Notes: generated by a model from the sequence alone, not told the origin. 64,000 nt of DNA from Paenimyroides ummariense (GCF_900115115.1 NZ_FOVI01000002.1:124001-188000); one strand, 5' to 3'; counted from the first letter of the stretch, positions 1 through 8,863 are shown. Translations and numbers: made by a program.

Positions 1-99
1 TATGGAGAAAGCGCACCGAAAGTCGATTGTGGTGAAAATTGTACTGAAGAGCAGCACGCAATTAATCGTCGTTCGGAATTCATTATTACACAAAAATAA
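1..99 (+). CDS. OmpA-family protein, C-terminal fragment (cut by window start)
   Basis: An open frame enters from the left edge and ends at TAA 97-99, giving 32 residues. They end in NRRSEFIIT, the typical tail of Bacteroidetes OmpA-like peptidoglycan-binding domains, in which the Arg-Arg pair helps contact peptidoglycan. Two cysteines precede it (VDCGENC). The protein would be an outer-membrane or periplasmic anchor. Only the tail is visible, so the N-terminal architecture is unknown. Confidence 0.7.
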   Translation, partial: YGESAPKVDCGENCTEEQHAINRRSEFIITQK

Positions 100-118
100 T
101 TTTACAGATTATATAGTT

Positions 119-150
119 AAAAAGGCCTCATTTTTTGAGGTCTTTTTCTT
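119..150 (+). terminator. Rho-independent terminator after the OmpA-like gene
   Basis: AAAGGCCTCA and TGAGGTCTTT pair around a short T loop, followed by TTTTTCTTT. It lies 20 bases after the stop codon. Confidence 0.75.
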
Positions 151-211
151 TATTTAAAGTTTTGGCACAGTACTTGATATTTTGTATATATAAAACAAAA
201 AATAATAAAAA

Positions 212-1462
212 ATGAAAATATTCAGATTCGCATTAATAGCAATGGCAATGTTAACAGCAAGTGTTGGTATTGCGCAAAACAACAGGGGTAATGCAACTGT
301 TGTGGCTCAGAATTACGATATTTCTGACAATCTGGATTTGCAGGCAGTAGCATCTATTTTTGGCGAATCTAGAGATTTGGAAGATTTTGAGCGAAGAATA
401 AACGATCCGCAAGCACAAATATCAAACCTAGATTTAAATAATGATAATTATGTTGATTATTTGCGTGTAGTTGAAGTTGGTGAAAGCGATGTCCGCGTAA
501 TTGTAATTCAGGCAGTTTTAGGTCAGGATCAGTTTCAGGATGTAGCAACGATCGAGTTAGAGCGTCAACGTAATAAAACCGTTCAGGTGCAGATTGTAGG
601 TAACTCATATATTTATGGTCCAAACTATATTTATGAGCCTTTCTACTACTCAACACCAATGTTTTTTGATATGTTCTGGATGGCAACATACCGCCCATAT
701 TATTCACCATGGTATTGGGGCTATTACCCAACATACTATTCATATTGGAGACCAATGCCGGTGTTTAGATACCACAGCCATATCTATTCGCACATAAACC
801 ACAGAAACAGATATTCATACACAGATAATCGTCGTTTAGTTCGTGCAGACCGTATGTACAGTGGTGTTAGAGGAAATTCATTAGAGCGTCAAAATCCTAA
901 CCGTTCTTTTACAAGCAGAAACGAAAATGTAACTAATCGTAGAGCTTTAGAAACTTCAAGAGATACTTCAAGATCTAGAAATGCCATAACAGGTAGTAAC
1001 TTAAGAAGTTCTAACAGAAGCGAAGATGTTGGTAGAATTCAAAATGCAGATAGCAGAACTATTACTTCTGGAAGAGCAACTACTGTGAATTCCGGAAGAC
1101 AAAGAGTTTCAAGCGAAGAATTTTCAAGAAACAGATCATCGAATGCAACCTTAAGATCAGACAGAGCAACTATTCAAAACAGTGGTTCTTTAAGATCAAA
1201 TAGAAATTCATCTTCAATTAGAAGAGAATCTGCTCCGGCAAGTTCAAGAATCGAACGTTCATCACGTATTTCATCACAGCCAAGCAGAACTTTCAGTCAG
1301 CCAAGTTCTTCTAGCAGAAGTTCGGCTCCAACAATGAGTCGTAGTTCATCGCCAAGTATGAGCAGATCTTCAGCTCCGTCAATGAGTAGAAGCAGCGGAT
1401 CAATGGGCGGCGGTGGCGGCAGAAGTTCATCTGGCGGCGGAATGACCCGAGGTGGTAGATAA
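212..1462 (+). CDS. secreted protein with Tyr/Trp-rich middle and Ser/Arg-rich tail
   Basis: This 416-residue protein starts with a signal peptide (MKIFRFALIAMAMLTASVGIAQ, cleavage after about residue 21). Residues 35-130 form a compact domain with an EF-hand-like stretch (DLNNDNYVDYLRV) that recurs in uncharacterised Bacteroidetes exported proteins. Residues 130-200 are rich in Tyr, Trp, Pro and Met. Residues 220-416 are low-complexity Ser/Arg/Asn, ending in Gly-rich repeats such as SRSSAPSMSRSS. The very basic tail suggests binding to a polyanion or the cell surface, but that is inference. No enzyme motif is visible. It is a single-gene unit between two terminators. Confidence 0.8.
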   Translation: MKIFRFALIAMAMLTASVGIAQNNRGNATVVAQNYDISDNLDLQAVASIFGESRDLEDFERRINDPQAQISNLDLNNDNYVDYLRVVEVGESDVRVIVIQAVLGQDQFQDVATIELERQRNKTVQVQIVGNSYIYGPNYIYEPFYYSTPMFFDMFWMATYRPYYSPWYWGYYPTYYSYWRPMPVFRYHSHIYSHINHRNRYSYTDNRRLVRADRMYSGVRGNSLERQNPNRSFTSRNENVTNRRALETSRDTSRSRNAITGSNLRSSNRSEDVGRIQNADSRTITSGRATTVNSGRQRVSSEEFSRNRSSNATLRSDRATIQNSGSLRSNRNSSSIRRESAPASSRIERSSRISSQPSRTFSQPSSSSRSSAPTMSRSSSPSMSRSSAPSMSRSSGSMGGGGGRSSSGGGMTRGGR

Positions 1463-1481
1463 ATAAAAATTATTCAAAATT

Positions 1482-1511
1482 AAAAAGAGTGCCGAAAAGC
1501 ACTCTTTTTTT
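1482..1511 (+). terminator. Rho-independent terminator (bidirectional)
   Basis: AAAAAGAGTGC and GCACTCTTTTT pair around CGAAAA, followed by a T run. It sits between two convergent genes and can serve both. Confidence 0.8.
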
Positions 1512-1518
1512 ATGATAT

Positions 1519-2028
1519 TTAGCTAAATAAAGCTTTTAGTTCTGTTGCTTCGCTTGGTTGCATTTTTCCTGCTAAAACCAAACTTAATTGCTTTCTTCGC
1601 AACGCAGCATCAAATCTTTTAATTTCTTCTTCGGTTTCAGGTGTTATCGTCGGAATTTCAATTGGTGTACCCATTTCATCAACAGCAACAAAAGTGTAAA
1701 TAGCTTCGTTTGCTTTTTGGCGGTTACCCGATTCACGATCTTCAATCCAAACATCCAAAAAAATCTCCATAGAAGTTCTAAAAGTTCTTGAAACCTTTGC
1801 TTCAATTGTTACAACGCTTCCTAAAGGAATACTTTTGTTGAACGCCACATTGTTTACCGATGCCGTTACACAAATTCTGCGCGAATGTCTGCGGGCAGTA
1901 ATACTTGCAGCGCGATCCATACGGGCAAGTAATTCGCCACCAAAAAGGTTGTTTAATGGATTGGTTTCACCCGGCAATACAATATCGGTTAAAATGGTAA
2001 TAGAATCTTTTGGGGTTTTAGATTGCAT
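1519..2028 (-). CDS. acyl-CoA thioesterase (hotdog fold)
   Basis: This 169-residue single-hotdog protein of the YciA/cytosolic acyl-CoA hydrolase type should hydrolyse acyl-CoA to fatty acid and CoA in the cytoplasm. The family signature is visible at residues 16-45 (LPGETNPLNNLFGGELLARMD), covering the catalytic Asn/Asp region and the FGG turn. A second strand block follows (VNNVAFNKSIPLGSVVTIEAKV). The C-terminal 40 residues are helical (FDAALRRKQLSLVLAG). It is monocistronic and convergent with the preceding gene. The family assignment is firm; chain-length preference cannot be read. Confidence 0.88.
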   Translation of the reverse strand: MQSKTPKDSITILTDIVLPGETNPLNNLFGGELLARMDRAASITARRHSRRICVTASVNNVAFNKSIPLGSVVTIEAKVSRTFRTSMEIFLDVWIEDRESGNRQKANEAIYTFVAVDEMGTPIEIPTITPETEEEIKRFDAALRRKQLSLVLAGKMQPSEATELKALFS

Positions 2029-2080
2029 AATTGATATTTTTTACAAAAATAGCAGATTTATTTGAGAATATAATAAAAAA

Positions 2081-2100
2081 AAGACCCGTAAAGGTCTTTT
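2081..2100. terminator. hairpin terminator between thioesterase and SPOR genes
   Basis: AAAGACC and GGTCTTT pair around CGTAA, with A and T tracts on both sides. It lies just downstream of the leftward SPOR-domain gene. Confidence 0.7.
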
Positions 2101-2106
2101 GTATAA

Positions 2107-3042
2107 TTAGTTTTCAATAAAAATCCAAGCGTCTTTATTTACTTTTTCGTGTATCTGTCGTAAATCAGCTTGTGCTTCTTCTTGTGTTGCGTAGCTGTTG
2201 TAAACCACCTGGCGCATATTGTGTTTAGATTTCGACAAATATTTTGCATTGGTGTAACCTTTTGCTTTTAATTCATCGGTTAAGATCTGTGCTTTGGCTT
2301 CGGTTTTAAAAGCGCCCGCTACAATATGAAATGATTTGGTTGGTTGTTGTTGTGTAACTTCGGCAATTTTCTCTTTAATAACCTTTGGTGCTTCAATCAC
2401 AAACGTTGCTTGTTGCAGTTTTTGTTCAATTTGATTTTGAACATCTTTTTCAACGGCTAATTTTCTCTCTTGATAAACCTCATATTCCTGATAGGTAGAA
2501 ACCGAACTGTACAAACCAACTGCCGCAACAACAGCTGCTGCATAACGCATCCACTGTAAACGTGGCTTGTTATTGGTTGATGTTGCTAATTCTATAACTT
2601 TAGTTTCGGTTGGTTGCTGTTCACGAGTTAAAGCGGTTGCCATAACTGCGGTTAATCCAAAAGAAGAAGTTAAGTAATTGGTTGATCCAACAGGTTCAAA
2701 CTGAATTTTCTGTTCACTGTTTAAAGAAAGTTCACCAATATTTTTTAAATAAACCACTTCTTTACCGTTCAAATTTGCCTTCCATAACAAAATCTGATCT
2801 TGAATTAAAACAACGGCTTCGTTAAAAGATATTTGTTCTTCTAAAGCAATGTGATTTGCCAGTAAACCATCATTTTGTTGTAACAAACTGTTAAACAGTA
2901 TGGTTTTCTTAGGTGGGGCAAATGTATTGCTGGTTTCGTTATAGCGTGCAGAAACGGTTTCGGTAATAAAAGCACCAAAACCGGGTACCGTTACACATTG
3001 GTAGCGGTATAATAATGCTGAAATATGTTTTTCGATCATCAT
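2107..3042 (-). CDS. HU/CCDC81-like and SPOR domain protein
   Basis: This Bacteroidetes cell-envelope protein has two N-terminal HU-like (CCDC81-type) modules at about residues 1-130 (IEKHISALLYRY, VPGFGAFI). One transmembrane helix follows near residues 165-182 (MRYAAAVVAAVGLY), then a charged coiled linker, then a C-terminal SPOR domain at about 235-311 (FHIVAGAFKTEAKA). SPOR domains bind denuded septal peptidoglycan, so a role at the division site is inferred. I place the start at the MMIEKH methionine pair (3042). An upstream in-frame ATG at 3063 would add seven residues that do not resemble the family N-terminus. Confidence 0.85.
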   Translation of the reverse strand: MMIEKHISALLYRYQCVTVPGFGAFITETVSARYNETSNTFAPPKKTILFNSLLQQNDGLLANHIALEEQISFNEAVVLIQDQILLWKANLNGKEVVYLKNIGELSLNSEQKIQFEPVGSTNYLTSSFGLTAVMATALTREQQPTETKVIELATSTNNKPRLQWMRYAAAVVAAVGLYSSVSTYQEYEVYQERKLAVEKDVQNQIEQKLQQATFVIEAPKVIKEKIAEVTQQQPTKSFHIVAGAFKTEAKAQILTDELKAKGYTNAKYLSKSKHNMRQVVYNSYATQEEAQADLRQIHEKVNKDAWIFIEN

Positions 3043-3205
3043 AAGGCAAAAATAACCAATCAATACATTTTAAAGAAATTTATTCACAAATGTTATTAAC
3101 AATTTTTGGCTTTTGTTGATAACATTTTGAGTTGGAATACTTTTCGTGTTTTTCAAATTTAAAAAATGATTTATATTTATAAAAGAATGATAATCAAAAA
3201 AATAA

Positions 3206-4318
3206 ATGGATCAGTTAACTTTAACATCTTACCTTAAATTGTTGGCTTGCGATGGAGTAGGAGTATTGTCTGCCCGAAAATTGCTTGATCTTTCTAAAAA
3301 TGTAAATAGTTTGTTCGATGCTGACAACAAGCAGTTTTTTACTGAGTTTAATATTCCGAAATCAATACAAAATGCGCTTTTAAATTTTGATAAAGACAAT
3401 GTTATTCAAGAAGAATTAAAGTTTATAGAAAAGAATCATATTCAATGTGTTGGAATTTTAGATGATGAATATCCGAAGATGTTAAAGGAATGTGCTGATG
3501 CTCCCATACTTTTGTTTTATAAAGGGAATCTTTCTTTGTTAAACAATAATTGTTTGGCAATTGTGGGAACGCGGAAAATATCGACCTACGGAAAAGAAGT
3601 TACAGCAAAATTAATGGAACATTTACAACAGTACAAACCCACAATTGTAAGCGGAATGGCGTACGGAGTTGATATTACAGCCTATCACGAAGCTAAAAAA
3701 TTCAATTTGCCAATGGTAGGAATTATGGGAACGAGTTTCAAAAAACTGTATCCTGCAACGCACAAGAATTTTTATACTGATTTATTCAACAACGGACTAA
3801 TTATTACAGAATATGCCAGTTTTAATACGTTAGTGCCGGAATTATTTACACGAAGAAACCGAATTATTGCCGGATTATGCAGTGCAACAATTGTAGTTGA
3901 AAGCGCCGAAACAGGCGGATCGCTATCTACAGCTTATTTTGCAAACGATTACGCTCGTGAAGTTTATGCAATACCCGGAAAAATAACCGATGATTTTAGT
4001 AAAGGCTGTTTACGTTTGATACACGAAAACCGCGCGCAACTGCTATATAATTTTGAACACTTAATTACCGATTTAAATTGGAATACAACTGCTGAACCAA
4101 AGAAACAATTGGAAGTTAAAAAAGAAATCAACTTAAATGATTTTTCAGTATTACAACAAACTATTTTAAAAACCCTACAAAACGAACCCTTGCATATTGA
4201 TGAACTGGCTTTGCAAACCGAATTATTAATGTCTGTTTTAAACGCTGAATTAATGATGTTAGAACTAAACGGAATTGTTGTTGGTTTACCCGGAAAGATT
4301 TTTAAAGTGAAAGGGTAA
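3206..4318 (+). CDS. dprA: DNA-processing protein DprA (Smf)
   Basis: DprA loads RecA on incoming single-stranded DNA during natural transformation. The 370-residue protein has a helix-hairpin-helix/SAM-like N-terminus (about 1-70). The Rossmann DprA core follows (about 110-300) with the family motifs VGTRKIS, SGMAYGVDI, MGTSFKKLYP, FTRRNRIIAGL and ETGGSLSTA. A winged-helix tail occupies about 310-370. Length is normal. It stands alone between a divergent SPOR gene and a convergent trpS. All core motifs are intact. Confidence 0.95.
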   Translation: MDQLTLTSYLKLLACDGVGVLSARKLLDLSKNVNSLFDADNKQFFTEFNIPKSIQNALLNFDKDNVIQEELKFIEKNHIQCVGILDDEYPKMLKECADAPILLFYKGNLSLLNNNCLAIVGTRKISTYGKEVTAKLMEHLQQYKPTIVSGMAYGVDITAYHEAKKFNLPMVGIMGTSFKKLYPATHKNFYTDLFNNGLIITEYASFNTLVPELFTRRNRIIAGLCSATIVVESAETGGSLSTAYFANDYAREVYAIPGKITDDFSKGCLRLIHENRAQLLYNFEHLITDLNWNTTAEPKKQLEVKKEINLNDFSVLQQTILKTLQNEPLHIDELALQTELLMSVLNAELMMLELNGIVVGLPGKIFKVKG

Positions 4319-4331
4319 AAACCAATTAAAT

Positions 4332-4364
4332 AACTCTAACAGAGTTTCAAACTCTGTTAGAGTT
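4332..4364. terminator. bidirectional terminator between dprA and trpS
   Basis: AACTCTAACAGAGTTT and AACTCTGTTAGAGTT pair almost perfectly around CA. The hairpin is flanked by T and A tracts and separates convergent genes. Confidence 0.8.
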
Positions 4365-4382
4365 TTAGTTACAATAAAAATC

Positions 4383-5357
4383 TTAAAACGAATACCCCAA
4401 CTTCTCACGAACTCGGTTTAAAGTACCGTTGGCAATAACAGCGGCTTTTGCAGCGCCTTCTGTCAAGAAACGATCAACCTCTTCCAAGTTGTTCATATAG
4501 TACGTATATTTTTCACGAATATCTTTAAACTTATCGCAAATCAATTCGAACAACGCTTGTTTTGCATGTCCGTAGCCGTAATTTCCACCTAAATAATTTG
4601 CACGCATTTGTTCAGTTTGTTCTTTCGTTGCCAATAACTTATAAATAGCAAATACGTTGCAGGTATCCGGATTTTTAGGATCTTCTAACGGAGTAGCATC
4701 GGTAACAATTGCCATAATTTGTTTGCGCAGCTTTTTATCGTCTTCAAAAATATTAATGAAGTTGTTGCGAGATTTACTCATTTTTTCACCATCGGTTCCG
4801 GGAACGGTCATAATTTCTTCCGAAATTTTAGCATTCGGCAACACAAACGTTTCTCCCATTTGGTTGTTAAATCGTGAAGCAACATCGCGCGTAATTTCCA
4901 AATGCTGTAACTGATCTTTACCAACCGGCACAAATTCGGCATCGTACAATAAAATATCAGCCGCCATCAACATTGGGTAGGTAAACAAACCTGCGTTAAC
5001 GTTTTCTAAATAGCTGGCTTTATCTTTAAACGAATGCGCCAACGTTAAACGCTGAAACGGAAAAAAACAGCTTAAGTACCAGGTAAGCTCACAAGTTTGT
5101 GGCACGCTTGATTGCTTGTAGAAGGTAACACGATTGGTATTTAATCCACACGCAAGCCAAGTTGCAGCCACACTATAGGTATTTTCTTTTAATGTTTTAG
5201 CGTCTTTAATTTGTGTGGCCGAATGCAAATCGGCGATAAATAAAAACGTTTCATTTTCAGGATTATTTGCCATTTCAATAGCAGGCAAAATAGCTCCTAA
5301 AAGATTTCCAAGGTGTGGGGTTCCGGTACTTTGAACTCCTGTTAATACTTTTGCCAT
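4383..5357 (-). CDS. trpS: tryptophanyl-tRNA synthetase
   Basis: This class I aminoacyl-tRNA synthetase charges tRNA-Trp. The 324-residue length is normal. The HIGH-type motif is GTPHLGNLLGA near residues 12-22 and the KMSKS loop is GEKMSKSRNN near residue 190. Family signatures MLMAADILLYDAEFVPVGKDQ and FLFIADLHSAT are present. The C-terminal anticodon-binding helices end in REKLGYSF. A TAAATTTG -7-like element lies at 5378-5385 on the complement, upstream of the ATG. It is monocistronic. Confidence 0.96.
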   Translation of the reverse strand: MAKVLTGVQSTGTPHLGNLLGAILPAIEMANNPENETFLFIADLHSATQIKDAKTLKENTYSVAATWLACGLNTNRVTFYKQSSVPQTCELTWYLSCFFPFQRLTLAHSFKDKASYLENVNAGLFTYPMLMAADILLYDAEFVPVGKDQLQHLEITRDVASRFNNQMGETFVLPNAKISEEIMTVPGTDGEKMSKSRNNFINIFEDDKKLRKQIMAIVTDATPLEDPKNPDTCNVFAIYKLLATKEQTEQMRANYLGGNYGYGHAKQALFELICDKFKDIREKYTYYMNNLEEVDRFLTEGAAKAAVIANGTLNRVREKLGYSF

Positions 5358-5450
5358 TCTTTAAAATTAAATTTTTACAAATTTAAAAGTTTATAACGTT
5401 AGTTGATAAAATTATTTATTTATTAATTTGCATTGTCTAACAAAAAACAC

Positions 5451-6203
5451 ATGGAATTTTTAAAAAAAGTAGTCTGGTTTTTTTGGAAACTATGGTTCTA
5501 TCTCATAATATTAGTGGTAATTCTGCTACTTTCACCTTTTTTGATTATTTCATTATCAACCGATAAGTTTTACCGTTTCTTTTTTTTATTGGCAAGAATT
5601 TGGGCTTATGCGGTATTTTATGGCACAGGTTTTAGAAAATCGATCATAACAAAACAACAATTCGATCCTACTAAAAGTTACATGCTTACGGCAAATCATA
5701 CGTCAATGATGGATATTATGCTGATGCTGATTCTTGTTAAAAATCCGTTTGTTTTTGTAGGAAAGAAAGAATTGGCAAAGCTGCCTATTTTTGGATATTT
5801 CTATAAAAAAGCCTGTATTTTGGTAGATAGATCAAGTGCTGTAAGCCGACAAAAAACCATGATTATGGCAGCAGAAAAATTAGCAAAAGGTTTAAGTGTT
5901 TGTATTTTTCCCGAAGGTGGTGTGCCCAATGATGAGTCAGTTATTTTAGATGATTTTAAAGATGGAGCTTTTCGCTTGGCAATTGATTTTGAAATTCCGG
6001 TGGTTCCAATGACCTTCATCGGATTAAAAAAGATGTTTCCGTTTAGGTTTTTTGCAGGGCATCCCGGAAATGTGTTCATTTACCAACATCCGTTTGTTGA
6101 AACCAAAGGATTAAGTCAGCGCGATAAACCCGAACTAAAATACCAAGTACGTGAATTGATCTTACAACCCTTGTTAAAGCATGAAAAAAATAATCATTCG
6201 TAG
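5451..6203 (+). CDS. plsC: 1-acyl-sn-glycerol-3-phosphate acyltransferase
   Basis: PlsC transfers an acyl chain to lysophosphatidic acid to make phosphatidic acid at the inner membrane. Two hydrophobic segments occupy residues 8-60. The acyltransferase motifs are present: NHTSMMD (HX4D), then VDRSSA and FPEGG. The protein has 250 residues from ATG 5451; an in-frame TTG at 5433 is a less likely start. Its 3' end overlaps the next gene by 23 bases, so the two are probably translationally coupled. Confidence 0.9.
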   Translation: MEFLKKVVWFFWKLWFYLIILVVILLLSPFLIISLSTDKFYRFFFLLARIWAYAVFYGTGFRKSIITKQQFDPTKSYMLTANHTSMMDIMLMLILVKNPFVFVGKKELAKLPIFGYFYKKACILVDRSSAVSRQKTMIMAAEKLAKGLSVCIFPEGGVPNDESVILDDFKDGAFRLAIDFEIPVVPMTFIGLKKMFPFRFFAGHPGNVFIYQHPFVETKGLSQRDKPELKYQVRELILQPLLKHEKNNHS

Positions 6204-6798
6204 TTTAATAGCAATTGTTTTATTGGCTGCAGCTGCTTTTTTGATACTTAAATTCGTTAGACCACAACGCGAAGTTTCTCTTGAAGCTAAAGATCGATTT
6301 ATATTAAACTCCGATAAAGCAAAAGAATTTTTAAAACAAAATCCCGATTATAATCAAGACGTTGTTCTCTTGGCAGATATGGCTATTAAAAGTCGTTACA
6401 ACCGCTTTTATGTGTATGATGTTAAGAACGATAGTATTTTGCACGAAGGTTTGGTGGCACATGGTAAAGGATCAAATACCGGAACCTATGGGGAACTGCA
6501 ATTTAGCAATGTGGAAGGCAGTAATATGACATCGTTAGGAAACTATAAAGTGGGAGTAGATTATGTAGGCAGATTTGGAAAATCGTACAAACTGCATGGT
6601 TTAGATAAAACCAATGACCAAGCTTTTGCGCGTTACGTGGTTTTGCATACCTATACGTTTATGCCGCACGAAGAACAATTAGTGCCCATTATAAATAGCG
6701 AAGGCTGCCCAATGGTGAGCAACGAAACTTTTAAAATTTTAGAAAACATTATTGACAACAGCAAAAAACCTATTTTGTTAAGGATTTATTATAAGTAA
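6181..6798 (+). CDS. murein L,D-transpeptidase catalytic-domain protein (YkuD_2 type)
   Basis: This 205-residue protein begins with an uncleaved or signal-anchor helix (residues 4-24, IIRSLIAIVLLAAAAFLIL). A periplasmic catalytic domain of the Bacteroidetes YkuD-like family follows. Visible motifs are AHGKGSNTG, LGNYKVG, HTYTF and the cysteine motif NSEGCPMVS, with Cys near residue 177 as the expected nucleophile. A role in peptidoglycan crosslinking or remodelling is inferred from the family. It overlaps plsC, and this is the last core gene before the island. Confidence 0.82.
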   Translation: MKKIIIRSLIAIVLLAAAAFLILKFVRPQREVSLEAKDRFILNSDKAKEFLKQNPDYNQDVVLLADMAIKSRYNRFYVYDVKNDSILHEGLVAHGKGSNTGTYGELQFSNVEGSNMTSLGNYKVGVDYVGRFGKSYKLHGLDKTNDQAFARYVVLHTYTFMPHEEQLVPIINSEGCPMVSNETFKILENIIDNSKKPILLRIYYK

Positions 6799-6805
6799 CA
6801 CGACC

Positions 6806-6870
6806 GGTCATCCTGAACTTGATTCAGGATCGCACAAGAATCACTGCTGCTCAAAGTCAAGAGACTTTGC
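6806..6870. repeat. dispersed hairpin repeat of the TCATCCTGAA...TTCAGGATC type
   Basis: TCCTGAA (6811-6817) pairs with TTCAGGA (6823-6829) around CTTGA. A second hairpin follows: CAAAGTC (6852-6858) with GACTTTG (6863-6869) around AAGA. Sequences of this kind are common intergenic repeats in Bacteroidetes. A shorter relative lies near 44568-44605 (GTCATTCTGAATG...AAGAATCTTT). This copy marks the left junction between chromosome and island. Confidence 0.5.
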
Positions 6871-6936
6871 GGAGCGGAGAGCAATGAAGCTAAAACAAAA
6901 CTAATTTATGCTCCAAACTGCTGTCATAGATAGTTT

Positions 6937-8481
6937 TTATTCTTCTACTTTTTTGAATAATGCTAAGTGATCCAATAATTGAATATTTCTTCCTGCTCCT
7001 TTTATCGGTTCAAATAATTTTATATCAATAGGTAGTGGTTTTAAAAGTTCCGATTTGTTGTTTTTTAGACTTTTTATTAATGTAGAATTTATTTTTGCAG
7101 GATAAGTTATTGTAAATAAGTTTAAAGATTTTACAAAATAAATTAACCATATTAAGTCATATTGGTTATCCTCAATATTCTTCATCTTCTCGTTTAATAA
7201 ATTCTCTATTATTAAATTAATTTTATTTATTCTTCGAATTTTACCACTATTTGCATTAATTATTTTTTCAATAATACCGAGGATTTGTGGAAATGATTTA
7301 TTTCTTCTCTCTTTTAACATTAATAATAAGCTTACAGCTTTAAGTAAATCTTTGTCTTTAAAATTAAACTTAAGGTCTTTATTCTTTAAATATAGTTCGC
7401 TTAAAAATCTGTCAACAACTCCAGTTCCAGGATACTTCTTGTCAACTTTAAGTGTACCACGAAACGAACTTTCAAATCTTTTATAGCTTATTTTTTTCTT
7501 GTATCTGAGTGAGAAAGGTTGATATTCGGCTGTCCATTCTCTAAATAATCCTTCTGGTAATTCATCAATTTGAGATTTACTTTCATTCAAAGTTAAGTTG
7601 AATAATGACATTTGTTTCTGCAAAGTTTTAATTATAAAATTTGCATCTTCTTTAGATTGACATAAGAATCTGTAATCATCCTTAAATCTAACAGCTAAAA
7701 AATCAATTCCTTTAGAATCAATAATTTTCGAACATTCGGTATCAACGGTACTTAAGATTATTTCTCCAATCAAATCTGTTATTGCAGGTCCAATTGCTAT
7801 GCCATTTGTACATCCGTCATTTGCGCTTTGAAATAAACGATCAAGCTTTAATCCAAGAAAGTTCGTATAGTCGGTTCGATTTCCTTTTTTACGAATTATT
7901 GCTTTTGTGTGTATAGCCCAAGCAATACTATGAGTATATATAGATGGATAAAAGTTCTTAATATCTGTTTTTAAAACATATTTGTAATTATAAGCTTCAG
8001 CAACTAAATCATTTTCTGCCATTTCCAGAAACTCATAAATCATTCTCCCAGCTCTCAAATCTCCTAGAGAGCCTTCTGAATTTTTTGTAATTGGTATAGG
8101 AAAGCTATATGAATAGATTTTATTATTTCTTTGGAATAATGTTTTTATTATTAAATCCCATTCGTTCATTAAATACCAAACAATATCATGATAAATCTTC
8201 GGAGCAATTATTCCAAAAGTTCTATCTGTTAGATTTGTCTTAGGAAATGAAAGATTTAATAATTCAGATTTTTCTGGATCAAATTTTGGTTGAGCACCAG
8301 TTGTATCAACACTATAATAGGGAAGATCTTTTAAATCAAATTTATTAACTTTAAAACTGGGAGGTACAACATATTGCTCTGGAAAATAACCTTCTTCTAA
8401 AAGCCATTTAGCAATAATATCTTCTGGAATCATTTTCAGAAGTCTTTTTGTTTCAAATGAGTGTTCTCTTGGTAATGACAT
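6937..8481 (-). CDS. reverse transcriptase, defence-type (UG/Abi-like)
   Basis: This 514-residue RNA-directed DNA polymerase shows RT motif A (KTDIKNFYPSIY, Asp173), motif B (NGIAIGPAITDL, 226-237), motif C (RFKDDYRF, Asp268/Asp269) and motif D (LTLNESKS, about 297). Motif C reads FKDD rather than the YADD/YVDD of retrons and group II introns. There is no maturase or HNH domain. About 190 helical Lys/Leu/Asn-rich residues follow the palm, as in abortive-infection and unknown-group (DRT) defence RTs. The exact group cannot be assigned by eye. It stands alone at the left end of the island with 380 bases of non-coding DNA upstream. Confidence 0.8.
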   Translation of the reverse strand: MSLPREHSFETKRLLKMIPEDIIAKWLLEEGYFPEQYVVPPSFKVNKFDLKDLPYYSVDTTGAQPKFDPEKSELLNLSFPKTNLTDRTFGIIAPKIYHDIVWYLMNEWDLIIKTLFQRNNKIYSYSFPIPITKNSEGSLGDLRAGRMIYEFLEMAENDLVAEAYNYKYVLKTDIKNFYPSIYTHSIAWAIHTKAIIRKKGNRTDYTNFLGLKLDRLFQSANDGCTNGIAIGPAITDLIGEIILSTVDTECSKIIDSKGIDFLAVRFKDDYRFLCQSKEDANFIIKTLQKQMSLFNLTLNESKSQIDELPEGLFREWTAEYQPFSLRYKKKISYKRFESSFRGTLKVDKKYPGTGVVDRFLSELYLKNKDLKFNFKDKDLLKAVSLLLMLKERRNKSFPQILGIIEKIINANSGKIRRINKINLIIENLLNEKMKNIEDNQYDLIWLIYFVKSLNLFTITYPAKINSTLIKSLKNNKSELLKPLPIDIKLFEPIKGAGRNIQLLDHLALFKKVEE

Positions 8482-8863
8482 GATCTTTAAAATTGCCTAT
8501 AACATCCAATTATCGGTAATTACTTTGTAGATGCTTGTAAATAAAGGGTTTTAGCTTACTTTATTTTTAGAAGTACAACATAAGTACAACTTTTGAGAAC
8601 CTTTTTACTTTACAAATATTTACCGTATAAAAATAGTTAATTACAAGCATTGGAACGCTATACATTTTCGTTTTTTATCCCTGTTTCTTCTTCCTATTTC
8701 TTCCACCAATTGCAAATTTAATTCAAACACTTTTGTGTTTTCGGTGCGTTAGCACCGTATTACACTGCATTACAACACCTTGTGTATTGTCGATAAAAAC
8801 GAAGAGAGTGAACTTTGTAAAAGCTGCAGCAAAGTATTTATTAACTCTTTAATTTTTAGTAAA
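8482..8863. other. non-coding gap with inverted and direct repeats upstream of the RT
   Basis: No convincing gene lies here. ATGCTTGTAA (8531-8540) is exactly inverted as TTACAAGCAT (8641-8650). Between them lie two direct GTACAAC copies (8573-8579, 8584-8590). Further right are a hairpin AAACAC-TTTT-GTGTTT (about 8725) and a perfect hairpin CGGTGC-GTTA-GCACCG (8742-8757). It could hold divergent promoters, integrase arm sites or an RT-associated RNA. Confidence 0.5.

Noticed and set aside
369..755. 128-codon complement ORF inside the Ser/Arg-rich secreted protein gene
   Set aside because: A shadow frame of a gene with a clear signal peptide and a terminator; composition is not protein-like.
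6937..8481. Group II intron maturase
   Set aside because: No X/maturase domain or HNH, motif C is FKDD, and no intron RNA flanks it.
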